Shown: positions 11,831 through 23,236 of the stretch, one piece after another
Layout: each line of letters opens with the position of its first letter
Numbering within the stretch: position 1 is the first letter of the stretch
Source of the DNA: Zea mays
Lineage: Eukaryota > Streptophyta > Magnoliopsida > Poales > Poaceae
Assembly (NCBI RefSeq): GCF_902167145.1
Contig: NC_050097.1
Span: forward strand, 146,469,982 to 146,533,981
Length of the DNA stretch: 64,000 nt
Direction of reading: 5' to 3'
Position numbers and translations under genes: made by a program
Notes under the pieces: generated by a model
The model's input: only the letters and a program-made list of their open reading frames with translations
What the model was told of the DNA's origin: nothing
Database searches by the model: none

Positions 11831-12436
11831 ATGGATCCGGTGTGGTTAGACTTAGAGTGGTTCCACATGGACGGGGCGGAGCTCGCCAACCGCGGCCGTC
11901 GACCGGATCATCTTGATGATGAGGACGATCTCTATGTAGCCTTGGCCTTGGCTCCCTACGTTGATCGCCACCGGCCTCGAACCCGTCCCCGATCCCCATC
12001 CCCATCCCCATCCCCGCCCTCACACGAGGAAGCCGGGGACGACGCTGCTACTGCTCGCAACAACAAGCGTGCTTGCATCCCCGCTTACAGCGAAGCCATC
12101 CTGGGGCTCAAGGAGGTGGTGCCAACCGCTAAGCACGACGACGACGACTGTGCCATCTGCCTCAACCCATTGGCCGATATCGCTGGTCCTGATCACAAGA
12201 AGGACGACGCGTCAGCTACGTCGATGCTTCGGGCCATGCCCTGCTCCCACATCTTCCACCAGCACTGCATCTTCCAGTGGCTCCATCGCAACACCGTCTG
12301 TCCTCTCTGTCGCTACCAGCTGCCCACCACTTTCGAGGACGAGGACACTGAAGTCGAGAAGGACGAGGAGGAGATGGACAACTCAAATTCTCGATTGAAT
12401 CAGATTAGACGACGACTGCAGATCTTGTACAACTAA
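11831..12436 (+). CDS. RING-H2 finger protein, probable E3 ubiquitin ligase
   Basis: A 201-residue intronless reading frame, free of stops. Residues about 107-161 form a RING-H2 domain: CAIC, a longer than usual spacer with DHKKDD, then [16 protein letters not shown] and CPLC, giving the C3H2C3 zinc ligands and the tryptophan used for E2 contact. Such domains bind an E2 enzyme and promote ubiquitin transfer. The N-terminal half is acidic with a Pro-Ser repeat; the C-terminus is acidic, then basic. There is no signal peptide or membrane segment, so a soluble cytosolic or nuclear protein is likely. A TATA-like box lies 165 bp upstream. CACTA-like repeats flank the gene, so it may be a captured or stranded copy rather than a normal locus gene. 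GC-rich third positions and an intact frame argue for a real gene. The substrate is unknown. Confidence 0.85.
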   Translation: MDPVWLDLEWFHMDGAELANRGRRPDHLDDEDDLYVALALAPYVDRHRPRTRPRSPSPSPSPPSHEEAGDDAATARNNKRACIPAYSEAILGLKEVVPTAKHDDDDCAICLNPLADIAGPDHKKDDASATSMLRAMPCSHIFHQHCIFQWLHRNTVCPLCRYQLPTTFEDEDTEVEKDEEEMDNSNSRLNQIRRRLQILYN

Positions 12437-12534
12437 AAAATTCAGCCAAATTATTTACCGAGTGTTTTTAGGTACACCAGTACAAAGAAACACCGTAGCA
12501 AATTGATTTATATTGGCAATTCAGTTAAGAGAAC

Positions 12535-13206
12535 CACTAGTACAAATCCATTGTATGAAACATAAACTAGGGTTTAAAAACAGCAAAATCTTATTTCAGT
12601 TGTGTTTAGATTGCAATTTTGTTGCCCACATATTAGAACGTACAAAGTGAGTATAAATTGTTTGTTTGAAGTTGTAAATTTATTTAAACAAAATAGTTGT
12701 CGACTACAAAGTTAAATAACTTTATAAGTTTTACAACTATTATTTTGGTACATTTTTCATCCGAGGTTTGCAAAATTTGCATTATAAAGTTTGTCATATT
12801 CAGATGCAATTTTCATAGCCCAAATGATTTCAAATGAAAAAGTTGTCAACTACAAATTTCACTACTTTTAGAGATCTACAATTTTTATTTTGGCGGTTTT
12901 TTCTAACGAGGTCATTTGAAAAGCTCAAAAAATTATTTCAAATGATTTTTACATGTGGTTTTCTTAAGAAACGCGGGTAGAAATTGTCAGTACAACTATT
13001 ATTACTAGCGGTTTCCTTAAGAAAATCGTCAGTAGAAATGGCACGATTTGTACTAGAGGTTTTCTTAAGGAATCGTTAGTACAAATATGATTACTACTGG
13101 CAGTTTCTCGAGTCGGGATGGCCAATTTATTTTCATTGGTGCTCGATAACCAAAACCTCTTATAAAAATTATACCTCAGCGTAGGCATGGAGTTTTTTTA
13201 CTAGTG
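12535..13206 (+). mobile_element. Non-autonomous CACTA-like element, copy 3
   Basis: The right end TTTTTTTACTAGTG (to 13206) is the inverse of a CACTAGTAAAAAAA terminus. Subterminal CGGTTTCCTTAAGAAA-type motifs occupy 12950-13100. The body again carries TTTTGTTGCCCA, AAAAAGTTGTCAACT and GAGGTCATTTG, as in copies 1 and 2. It starts about 100 bp after the RING-H2 stop codon, at ACCACTAGTACAAAT. No coding region is seen. Confidence 0.55.
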
Positions 13207-14215
13207 TCAGTCTTAAAGAAGCTCTTTGTCGAGTCCAGACAAAAAATGCATGGCAAAAAAATACTCGGCAAATAGCTTCTTTGCCGAGTATCTTTTTTTA
13301 CACTAGGCAAAGAGTTTCTTTGCCTGTGTCTTTTTTACACTAGACAAAGACAATTTTCAAATCACATTTTGACGTATTAAATGAATTCAAATGAAAAGTT
13401 ATCAACTACATCATTGTATAACTCATTAAGATGTACAATTTTTTATTTTGGTCATTTCTTCATATGACAAAATAATAGTAAATTTGTTCACAGATCGTAT
13501 ACTTCCCTCTTATAGTTTATGAAACTACAAGGGGATTTATATAATTTCTAAACATTGTTAGAACCACCATGTTGGATGAATAAATGACCAAACAACCAGA
13601 ATAGCTTTAAATTTTGTAGTTGATAAATTTTTGATTTGAAGTCATCTTGTCAACGAAAACTTTGTCTAAATTCAAAAAAATAAATTTTAAATTTTTAAAA
13701 CGATTTCGCATGGAAAAACCAACAAAATGAAAGTTGTGGATCTAAAAAAGTTATGAAATTTTATAGTTGATGACGTTTTGATTTGAAATCATCTTGTCAT
13801 GTAAAACTATGTTTAAAAATACAAATTTTCAAAAGACCTCAAATGGAAAAAATACCAAAATGAAAGTTATAGGTCTCATTAAAGTTGTAGGCCTCGTAAT
13901 GTTATTTAACTTTGTAGTTGTTAACTTTTTAATTTGAAATTATCTCCTCATAGAAAAATAGGTTTGAAGTTTTCAAATTTAAAATTTAAATTTTGTAAAC
14001 TACCAAAATGAAAGTTGTGGATCTCAAAAAGTTATGGAACTTTGTAGTTAACAACTTTTTCATTTGAATTTATTTAGTGCTTCAAACAGTCAATTTATTT
14101 AGTGCCTCATATAATAAATTTACAATTAATTTATAAATACAAGTGAGATAGGGGAAGGAAAAGTAATATAAATACAATCAATTTGTTTAGTGCCTCAAAC
14201 AATCAATTTACACTC
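13207..14215. mobile_element. CACTA-like remnant with TTTGCCGAGT motifs
   Basis: The left part repeats CTTTGTCGAGT, CTCGGCAAA and TTTGCCGAGTATC (13213-13345), a subterminal motif style of grass CACTA families. The rest is AT-rich and repeats in both orientations wording such as AATGAAAGTTGTGGATCT and TTTGTAGTT. It ends where Tat-type protease sequence starts. No transposase is recognised. Confidence 0.5.
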
Positions 14216-15253
14216 AAAAGTCTGCCCTCACAGTGAGTCAGTGAGGACGCCTCACGACCTTGGCATTTTGAGGACCAGGTACAAGTAATGTGGAATGGCC
14301 ATTAACATGGCTAGCCCGGGTCATCCGATGATGGCGTTGTAGGCACATTCGAAGTTGCAGCCTCGAAGCGGAGGAACTCGGTGCGTAAGTGATCAGGCGT
14401 GTCGAAGGTGATGGGTAGGTACATGTGCCCTAGTGAGTACTCTCCCTGACCCGTTATGATGCCAAATAAGGGATTGTTTGACTCTTAAAGTTATGCAATG
14501 GAGATCCCAAGTTCCTAATGTGTCTTTAGGAAAGTGACGGTGACACTGCTTCCATCATCGATTAGCACCCTCTTGACTCGGCTCCTGCAGACCACTAGGC
14601 TAACAAGTAATGGATACTTGCCTAGGTGATCGAACTTGAGCCATTAGTCAGTTCAGCTAAAGGAGATCGGAATCTCATACCAGCGATACGGCGTTGGTGG
14701 GTCAATCATAGCTACCAGGACTTAGCGGTCGGGCAACTTCTGCTGCCTTTTGTTCTCTTTGGAGTCGTGCTCTCTAAAAATTAAGTTGACCACTCTATTG
14801 ATCTTAGGGAACATTTAGCTGTTGTCTTCCCATAGTGGTGGTTGTGGTGGTGGGTTATGGTTCTACCTTGCAGGTGGTGGTGGTAGCTCTGGAATGGTCG
14901 GCCATGGCCGATTGAGTTCTTGAACTCCCTACAGTTAAATAGGTTATGGCGCATCTCCTTGTGGTAGGTACACGAGCAATCAAGGATCTTGTCTAGTGAT
15001 CTCATGTTGTTGTTGTTGCCATGAGGGGAACCATGCTACCATGCGGGTGGCAGTCCCATGGCATTGACTTCTTCCCTCAGCCTCTTGTCCCAGTGTCGAT
15101 CTTGTCGTAGGGCATCTTATTTATTCATGGACATGTCGTTTCGCTAGTCGATGAGGTCGTGGGCTCGTTTATTGGCGGTGATGTATCTGTCGGTGTCCCG
15201 GAAGAGTTGCTCGGAGGTCGCCAAAGCCCTTTGGAGGATGGCCTGTACGAAAG
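14216..15253 (-). pseudogene. Tat-type Gypsy Gag-protease fragment, antisense
   Basis: On the minus strand, coming from 15253, the sequence reads a Gag C-terminal part (LATSEQLFRDTDRYITANK). Downstream is the protease region with FDHLGKYPLLVSLVVCRSR and VLIDDGSSVTVTFLKT. It then reads AYNAIIG and a PHYLYLVLKMP motif typical of the protease-RT linker of Tat Gypsy elements. Stops and frameshifts are frequent, so it is dead. It is cut at about 14216, before reverse transcriptase. The upstream Gag part continues across the insertions at 27407-27421 and 38498-39850. Confidence 0.7.
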
Positions 15254-17781
15254 TGTAACACCCTGAATTTGGGGGTATAAAATTTCTTTCTTATGATCAT
15301 CCAAATTCAGGTGTTACTCTTCTCTATCTCACTTTAGTTTCCCTCTCTCTCTAGTTTTCTCTCTCTCTCTTTCTCTTTTAATTAGAGTTAGTTGTATTAG
15401 TGAGGGATTATTTATTTTATTTTGCCCAAAACATATGAGTCATGGAATGTTGCATCATATTGAGCCTAAATATTCTTTGAAATGTTGCACATATTTGATT
15501 TGGTTTGAATTTGAAACTTGATTTGAATTTGAATTGAAAACCCTAGAGAAAATAAATAGAAAAGGCAATAGAAATTCCATGAAAATAGGAAAAGCCAATT
15601 CGGCCCAAGGCAACCCATTAAGCCCAGCCCGCTCGCGCCCGCGCGTCCTTGTGCCTGACAGGCGGACCCCGCCTGTCGGCGCAAACCCGAGCGCCCTCTC
15701 TCCCTCGCTCTCTCGCTGCTCCGTGGGACCGACCTGTCGGCGCCGTTGCTCTCGCCCACGCCCGCCTTCCCTCTCTCTGCCCCATCGACCCACCTGTCAG
15801 CGCGTCCCTAACCTCTCGCCCACAATCTCCCCGCCGTGGACGTGCCCACGACCGCGCGTTCTCCGGCCACGACCGAGCCCCCGCGCCCCTTTTGAACCCC
15901 GCGCCCTGCTTGCCCACCTCCCCTCTTCCATTTGCGCCCTCTACCCAGCTCTCTCGCCCTCTCTCTCGCTCAGCCCACGCGAACCGAGAACCTCCGCCAC
16001 CGCCCGCTGACGTCCACCGCCTATTTCGTGGCCGCTATTGCGCCCATGCTCCGTCTAGAGCCAGGGTAAGCTTCGCCTTGCCGCCAGCTACTCGGGACAC
16101 CCTTCGGTGTGCCCCTTCCCTCCCTGGTTCAGCCGACTCGCGCTCACCGGAGTGGTTCTTGCGCAGCCGGAGCTCCGCCACCGTCGCCCCGTTGCGTCCC
16201 TGTGCCTCCGTCGTTGCCCCGTGCCTCCAGCGCGTCCCCTCAAGGTGAGCAACCTCCTCGCACCCCTATTTCCCTGTGTACTGCACTGGTTATCAGACAA
16301 TTGCTCGCCGGAGTTACCCCGCGCCCCAGTTAGCCCGCCGCGCCATGTGCAATACCCTCTAGTGCCCCCTTGCCGGTGTGGTGCCCTCGGCTGAGTTTGC
16401 TAGATCCCCCTGTGCGCGCCTAGGCCAACCCCCAAGCCTCTGGTGCCCCACCGTGGCCGGTCTGCTCGTCTCCGACGAGTTCCTGCCGCGGGACCGAGCG
16501 GCACCACCGCGCCCATGTCTGCCCCCTGTGCGTTGTATTTCCCTTACCTTGTTTACCTTTTGGGTTAATCATGGTTAGCTTATGCTATTGCTTAAACATA
16601 ATCAATGAACATGATGTGATCTTTTATGATACGATGATGTTATCCTGATGGGGTCCTTGTGATTACATTAGGGGCTAAGGCTCTTTCTTAAGTGCCTCTC
16701 CGTGAGGACCTGTTTGGGGAGTGACAACCCGGGATAACAGTGCAACCATGAGGGTTGAATGGGACGCCCTTTGCTAATTAATTAGAGGAACCAGAGGAGT
16801 AGTTGGCTTCGTCGTAGGGCCATCAATGGGGTCCGGGCACAGTACTTGCTCTGCCGAGGCTGGTTGCAGAGGTTCTTTGATTTGGTTTTGTTAGTCACCC
16901 TTCCTTTGGGGAGATGTACTGTGTTTATCAAACTGGAGAAACCTAACGGGCGGCTATGTCCTCTGGGAAATCTTTGTAAAGGCTACATAGTGAGACCCTA
17001 CTAGGTCACCTTGGTAGTGATCAATGGGGAGGCTAGAACCCCGGGCAGAATGGGATTCACGGCTTGTGGGTGAAGTGTGCAACCTCTACAGAGTGTTAGT
17101 AACTGGTATATCAGCCGTGCTCACGGTTATGAGCAGCCTTGGGATCCTCTTTGATTAGAAGAACACTGGTTACTTTTATGATGACGATTAACAATGATGA
17201 TTATAAATCTGATCTCTGGTATTTCCTCTTGGAGGGAGTGCCTCTAGGTAATAACTGGGTTATTACTAAAACATGGCTCTACTTATAGTAATAAAACTTG
17301 ACCAACTAAAAGCAACTGCTTAACCTTAACTCCACATATAGCTAGTCCACTTTAGCCAAATGGGACATTTGCTGAGTACGTTGATATGTACTCACCCTTG
17401 CTTTACAAACAACCCCACCCCAGGTTGTCCGCGCTGTTCTTAGTGCTCAGGAGGTGAAGCTGGCAACATGGATGACTTTGAGGAGTTCCGGGAATTCGAT
17501 GAGTTCTAGTTTATCTTAGTGGCAAACCCCTAGTCAGCTGCCTGTGAAGGCTTACATTCTACGTTTCGATACTCCGCACTTTGATGTTATTGTTAAACAC
17601 TATGATTATGTAATAGACTCTGTGGATGTCTCAGACATCTTGATGTAACTAAGTACCTTTCCGCTATTTAATTCAAGCATTGTGTGATGATGTCCAATTA
17701 TGTAATCACTATGTACGTGAGTTCTGATCCTGGCACGTACATGGTTCGCATTCGGTTTACCTTCCAAAACCGGGTGTGACA
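15254..17781 (+). repeat. 5' LTR of the Tekay element, internally deleted
   Basis: 2528 bp, against 3680 bp for the 3' LTR. It follows the 3' LTR up to about 16530 and then jumps to the equivalent of about 26156, so some 1.15 kb is missing. The start can form a hairpin (15255-15272 with 15301-15317). A CT-rich tract lies at 15320-15380. The open frames at 15534-16578 are CG-rich, occur on both strands and recur in the 3' LTR; I do not regard them as genes. Confidence 0.9.
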
Positions 17782-17785
17782 TAAG

Positions 17786-17798
17786 TGGTATCAAAGCC
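17786..17798 (+). other. Primer-binding site (tRNA-iMet type)
   Basis: TGGTATCAAAGCC, four bases after the 5' LTR end. It differs at one base from the canonical plant TGGTATCAGAGCC site complementary to initiator methionine tRNA. A second copy, with 40 identical bases of LTR end and primer site, lies 138 bp downstream (17900-17939). Confidence 0.85.
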
Positions 17799-18298
17799 TT
17801 GCTGACTGTAGGACCGCTAACCTAGACTAGAATGGTCGACCTAAGGACTATAGACCCTTTTTCTTACCTTGGCCAACTCACCACAGCAATACCCTGTTTT
17901 TCCAAAACCGGGTGTGACATAAGTGGTATCAAAGCCTTGTTGTCTTTTCAAAAGTTGGTTATCTTGACCAACTCTATGTTATTTACTTATCTCAAAAGTT
18001 TTGTCTCACTTTCCTTTCTGTTTACTTTCTGGTCTCATAGTTCTATTCTTACTCTTGTGCTTACGATGTCTTTTGTAGATGGTTCGTCTCAGGTGCACTG
18101 CACGTAAGTCTGTGATCCCCTTTTTGCCTTCTCGCCTGGCCCATCACTCGTGACGCCGCTCGTGGGTGTCACTTCCACAACGCTCTCGATACCCTGTTAC
18201 GTCGGGCCTTCGACCGACACACATGGTCTATCGAGTACCGTTGTGTAGTCTACCAGCATCGTCGCAGGCTATACCCGAACCAGTGGGAGGATACTTGC

Positions 18299-18778
18299 TT
18301 GGTGTGCCGTCCGGACGATGAACTCCTAGGTGTAGAGGCCTTCTCAGAGCACTATTCTATCACTGAGAGGGACACTGCCGAGGCAGCCATGCAGAATACA
18401 GCACGACGGGCACTTTCTCAGTATTATTCATTGTTCAGCAGGGTAGCTGATGGCCTTGACCAGAAGTACTACCCTCGTCATTCGACTGGCAGTGCTGGAG
18501 GTGTGATTGTCTCGCCAGTTGGTGAGGGCAATCCCAGACTGAGCAGCATGGTCAACTTGGTCGTCGTGGTCAACACAGAGTTGGACCACGCCCTTGACGA
18601 GTTGGGCAAGGTTCGGGTGGAGGTTGCGGAATTGTGTGCTGAATGCGTGGCATGCCACTATCTTGATGGTGGTTCTCCCGCCCCTGTTGGGATTCAGCAC
18701 ACTTACCGTTCACCGCCCCGTGGTCGCTTCAACTATGGTACCTCAGACTGTAGGACCCGCATAGATTTAGATCCATAG
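18299..18778 (+). pseudogene. Extra ORF upstream of gag in the Tekay element
   Basis: A 159-residue open frame between the primer site and gag. It contains EHYSITERDTAEAAMQNTA and a long hydrophilic helix-like part ending before a Pro/Gly-rich tail. I do not recognise a domain. Similar leader ORFs precede gag in some large Tekay-type elements. An ATG at 18079 starts a related basic peptide (MVRLRCTARKS) in another frame, so the original leader ORF probably began there and is now frameshifted. A 350-bp stretch without coding signal separates it from gag. Confidence 0.5.
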
Positions 18779-19131
18779 ATCGATGGAGTCGGAGTCTGTA
18801 ATAATGCTTAATTCAGTGTCTTAGTCTAGTCAGTCTCAGTTAGAGTTAGTTTGGTTATCTTTTGTTGGATGCTTGTCATGATGAACATATAATGAAGTTG
18901 GATCTTTGTAATGATTGTCACTAAGGTGTGGGTATCCCCTGCAGCTTGGTGTAGTTATTAATAAAGTTAGTTATTTAGTTGGGTAATCCATTTATTTCCA
19001 CTTCCCTCTTTATTTGAGAAGCTATCAGTGAAGATGGTCAATTGTTCAGTGCTATGAAGATTTTCTATACATCTTTTCTTATGTTAAAAGGCTGCAGAGT
19101 CAGATTTGATATATGTGTGTGATTTCTACAA

Positions 19132-20340
19132 ATGTTTGAGAATAGGCACAGAGGTGCGAGGCGTGCTCAGCCAGAGTAGCAGGCACCCCAAGAGGAGGTA
19201 GCTCCGCAGCAGCATTTGCCACCGCCACCCACGATGACCATTGAGCAGATGTTCTTGATGCAGACCCAGGCAGTTCAGGCAATTGGTCAGACATTAGCAG
19301 CGATGCAGCATGTTCAACAGCAGCCACCACCACCTCAGCCTCTAGTGCAGATCTAGATGCCACAAGTGCCTAGAGACAAGCGGGCAGAATTCATGAGGGG
19401 CCATCCCCTTGTCTTTGCACACACTACTGATCCCATGGATGCGGAAGATTGGCTACGTACCATGGAACGTGAGTTGCACACTACCTAGTGCAACGACCGT
19501 GAGAAGGTGTTGTATGGTCCCTGACAGCTGAGGGGAGCAGCCCAGTCTTGGTGGGAGTCTTACCTCACCACCCATGCCAACACTGAAGCCATTACTTGGG
19601 AGGAGTTTAGGGACAACTTCCGTCGCTACCATGTGCCCGAGGGATTGATGATAGTGAGGAAGGAGGAGTTTCTCGCCCTGAAGCAAGGTCCCTTGTCCGT
19701 CAGTGAGTACAGGGATAAGTTTTTGCAGCTGTCACGTTATGCCCCAGAAGACGTCAATACGGATGCAAAGAGGCAGTACCGCTTTCTGAGAGGATTGGTT
19801 GATTCCCTCCATTACCAGCTCATGAACCACACTTTCCCCACCTTCTAGCACTTGATTAACAGAGCAATCATGACTGAAAGGAAGCGTCGGGAGATGGAGG
19901 ATAGGAAGCGCAAGATTAGTGGACCTCAGGCCAGGAGTAGCAGTCATCCCCGCTACTCAGGCAACTCGCCACAACAATTCAAGCAAGGCCACCAGTACCA
20001 ACACTAGCATCAGCGTCAACACTAGTACCAGTACCAGAGGTAGTTTCCTCAGCAACAATAGCAGCAGTACCGTCAGAACACTCAGCCGGGAGGAAATCAG
20101 TATCAGCGTCAGAACAACCAGGCAGCTCGTCTTCCTGCCCCAGCAACCAACTAGAATGGACAAGCAGCCCCAACACAAGTAGGAGGTCGTGCATGCTTCT
20201 ACTGTAGAGAATAGAATCACTGGGCGAAGAATTGTCAAAAGAAAATAGCCTAGCAACCGCCAGCAGTCAATGCCCCAGCAAGACAAGGAGCACCACAGCA
20301 AGCACCAGGAGTTCGTGGTCAGGCCTACAAACGTGGAAAG
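19132..20340 (+). pseudogene. Tekay gag, with many TAG stops
   Basis: The start MFENRHRGARRAQPE is followed by a Retrotrans_gag domain (WWESYLTTHA, EEFRDNFRRYHVP, YRDKFLQLSRYAPEDV), a Gln-rich linker and a CCHC zinc knuckle (CFYCRE, stop, NHWAKNC, about 20190-20235). This would be the nucleocapsid-forming polyprotein. In this frame there are ten TAG codons (19177, 19354, 19486, 19846, 20005, 20023, 20041, 20152, 20212, 20251) and one TGA (19522), but no TAA. The frame runs straight into the protease at 20341, so gag and pol were one frame. Confidence 0.85.
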
Positions 20341-20961
20341 GTGAACCACCTGGAAGCCGAAGCAATCCAGGATGCTCAGGACATGGCAGTAGGTATGTTT
20401 CCAGTCGAATCCTACCCAGCAAAAGTATTATTTGATACTGGTGCCGCACATTCTTTTGTTTCTGCATCTTGGGTAGAATCACATAACATCCCCATAGAAC
20501 CAATGATCCCACCTTTAAGAGTTAATTCAGTTGGGGGAAAAGTTCAGTCCGATAGGATTTGTCTAAATCTAAGGATTGAAATAAGGGGGATAGCCTTCCC
20601 CGCTAGCCTAGTAGTCATGGGAACTCAAGGGTTAGATGTCATCCTAGGGATGAATTGGCTACATAGAAACCAAGCCGCTGTCAGTTGTGACAAGAGGACA
20701 GTTAAGTTGGTGTCCCCATCTGGAAAGGAGGTAGTAACCAAGTTGTACTTACCTAAACTAGAAGAAGGAGCCTATCACCATTTATCAGTAGTCGACAAGG
20801 AGTCCAATTCGATTGAAGCAATTAGGATTGTGTTAGAATTCCCCGATGTATTCCCTGAAGAGTTACCAGGCATGCCACCTGAAAGGAAAGTTGAATTTGC
20901 CATAGAGCTTATCCTAGGCACCGCCCTATTTCCAAGAGAGCTTATCGAGTGTCCGGACTAG
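20341..20961 (+). pseudogene. Tekay aspartic protease region
   Basis: Continues the gag frame. The retropepsin signature is visible as VLFDTGAAHSFVSASWV, with a second conserved region LDVILGMNWL; these cleave the polyprotein. The linker [20 protein letters not shown] leads to reverse transcriptase. Near 20918-20925 the frame is lost by one base: the protein shown runs to a TAG at 20959, while the RT reading continues in another frame. Confidence 0.88.
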
Positions 20962-22259
20962 AGTTGGTGGAACTCAAGAAGCAAATTGATGAGTTGTTAG
21001 AGAAAGGTTACATCAGGCCAAGTACCTCACCTTGGGCAGCCCCGGTGTTATTTATGGAGAAGAAGGATGGCACGAAGAGGATGTGCATTGATTATAGAGC
21101 CTTGAATGAAGTCATTATTAAGAATAAGTACCCCCTGCCCAGAATTGAAGACTTATTTGATCAGTTGAGAGGAGCCAGTGTGTTCTCAAAGATAGATCTG
21201 AGGTCAGGTTACCATCAGCTCAGAATCCAACCTTCAGACATACCGAAGACCACATTCATCACCAAGTATGGACTATATGAGTTCATGGTTATGTCATTCG
21301 GATTAACGAATGCGCCAGCTTACTTTATGTACCTGATGAACAGTGTGTTCATGGACTACCTCGACAAATTCGTAGTGGTGTTCATAGATGATATCCTTAT
21401 ATATTCCTAGAATGAGCAAGAGCATGAGGAACATTTGAGGAAAGTACTTCAGAGGCTATGAGATTGCCAGTTGTATGCCAAGCTTAACAAGTGTGAGTTT
21501 TGGATCAGCGAAGTTCTATTCTTGGGTCATATAATAAACCGAGATGGACTAGTTGTGGATCCAAAGAAAGTAGCAGCGATTCTGGATTGGAAAGCACCAA
21601 AAGATGTGCGAGGAATCAAGAGTTTCATTGGAATGGCCGGTTATTATCGGCGTTTCATTGAAGGTTTCTCCAAGATTGCTAGACCAATGACAACCTTGCT
21701 AGCAAAGAAAGTTGAGTTCAAGTGGACCCCAGCGTGCCAAGAATCATTTGAGATGTTGAAGCAGAAGTTGACAACAGCACCGGTGTTGGTTCTGCCAGAA
21801 GTTCACAAGCCATTCTCAATATACTATGATGCTTCATACACCGGACTAGGATATGTGTTAATGCAGGAAGGGAAAGTAGTGGCATACTTGTCCCGACAAT
21901 TGAAAGTTCATGAGAAGAATTACCCCACTCATGATTTGGAGCTAGCAGCAGTGGTTCATGCACTGAAAACCTGGAGACATTATCTTTATGGGCAGAAGTG
22001 TGATATCTACACGGACCATAAGAGCCTCAAGTACATATTCACTCAGTCAAAGTTAAACATGAGGCAGCGAAGATGGCTAGAATTGATCAAAGACTATGAG
22101 CTAGAGATTCATTATCACCCAGGCAAAGCAAATGTGGTTGCAGATGCTCTTAGCAGGAAGAGTCAAGTCAATATGTTGGCCGCTCACCCGATGCCGTTGG
22201 AGCTAGCAAAGGAATTCAACAGGTTGAGTCTCGGATTTCTGACAACACTCGAGGAGTGA
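20949..22259 (+). pseudogene. Tekay reverse transcriptase and RNase H
   Basis: Reverse transcriptase motifs occur in order: [47 protein letters not shown] and the catalytic FIDDILIYS. Two stops (TAG 21408, TGA 21459) split it, and the frame then resumes with LNKCEFW and FLGHII. RNase H follows: [30 protein letters not shown] and ADALSRK. A one-base shift close to 22240-22255 separates it from integrase. The RT type (FIDDILIYS, with a chromodomain downstream) fits chromoviruses. Confidence 0.9.
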
Positions 22260-23236
22260 CAATTGAGCTGGAACCCACCCTAGAGCAAGACATCAGAAAA
22301 GGTCAAAAGGATGATGAGAAGATCAACGAGATCCGGCAGCTGATCATCGATGGGAAAGGTCCAGATTTCCGTGAAGATACAGAAGGAGTGGTATGGTTCA
22401 AAGATAGACTGTGTGTTCCCAACATCACCTTGATTCGGGAACTGATTCTCAAGGAAGCTCATGAGACAGCATATTCTATACACCCTGGTAGTGAGAAAAT
22501 GTACCAAGACTTGAAGAAGAGATTCTGGTGGTATGGTATGAAAAGAGAGATAGAAGAGTATGTGGCTAGATGTGACAGTTGTCAGAGGATCAAGGCAGAA
22601 CATCAGAGATCTGTAGGATTGTTGCAGCCGTTGCAGATTCCGTAGTGGAAATGGGATGAGATTGGGATGGACTTTATAGTTGGTCTGCCCCGCACTCAAG
22701 CTGGTTATGACTCCATCTGGGTAGTAGTGGACCGTTTGACAAAGACGACCCATTTCATACCAGTCAAGACCACCTATAACAATGCAATATTGGCAGAATT
22801 ATACATGTCTCGGATTGTGTGCTTGCATGGAATTCCAAAGAAGATAATATCGGATAGAGGCACCCATTTTACTTCTCACTTTTGGCAGCAGCTACACGAA
22901 GCTTTGGGTACACACTTGAAATTCAGTTTAGCTTATCACCCGCAGACAGATGGCCAGACTGAGAGAACCAACCAGATTCTTGAGGATATGTTGAGAGCTT
23001 GTGCTTTGCAAGACCAGCTAGGTTGGTACAAGAGGCTACCATATGCGGAATTCTCCTACAACAACAGCTACCAAGCCAATCTGAAGATGTCACCATTCGA
23101 AGCACTTTATGGGAGGAATTGCAGAACTCCATTGCATTGGGATCAACCCGGTGAAAGGCAGGTATTCGGCCCTGAGATTTTGCTTGAAGGCGGAGAGAAT
23201 ATCAGGATGATCCAGGAAAATCTGAAGGCAGCATAG
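22256..23236 (+). pseudogene. Tekay integrase
   Basis: The H2C2 zinc-binding region is present (SIHPGSEKMYQDLKKRFWWY, then CDSCQ). The DDE core follows with MDFIVGLP, DRGTHFTS and HPQTDGQTERTNQILED, which give the catalytic residues. The C-terminal GPY-type part starts beyond 23236. A TAG at 22643 interrupts it and another at 23234 ends the frame. Confidence 0.9.

Noticed and set aside
15534..16578. Long open frames on both strands in the 5' LTR and again at 24003-25280
   Set aside because: CG-rich, low-complexity, open on several frames at once and present in both LTRs; composition explains them.
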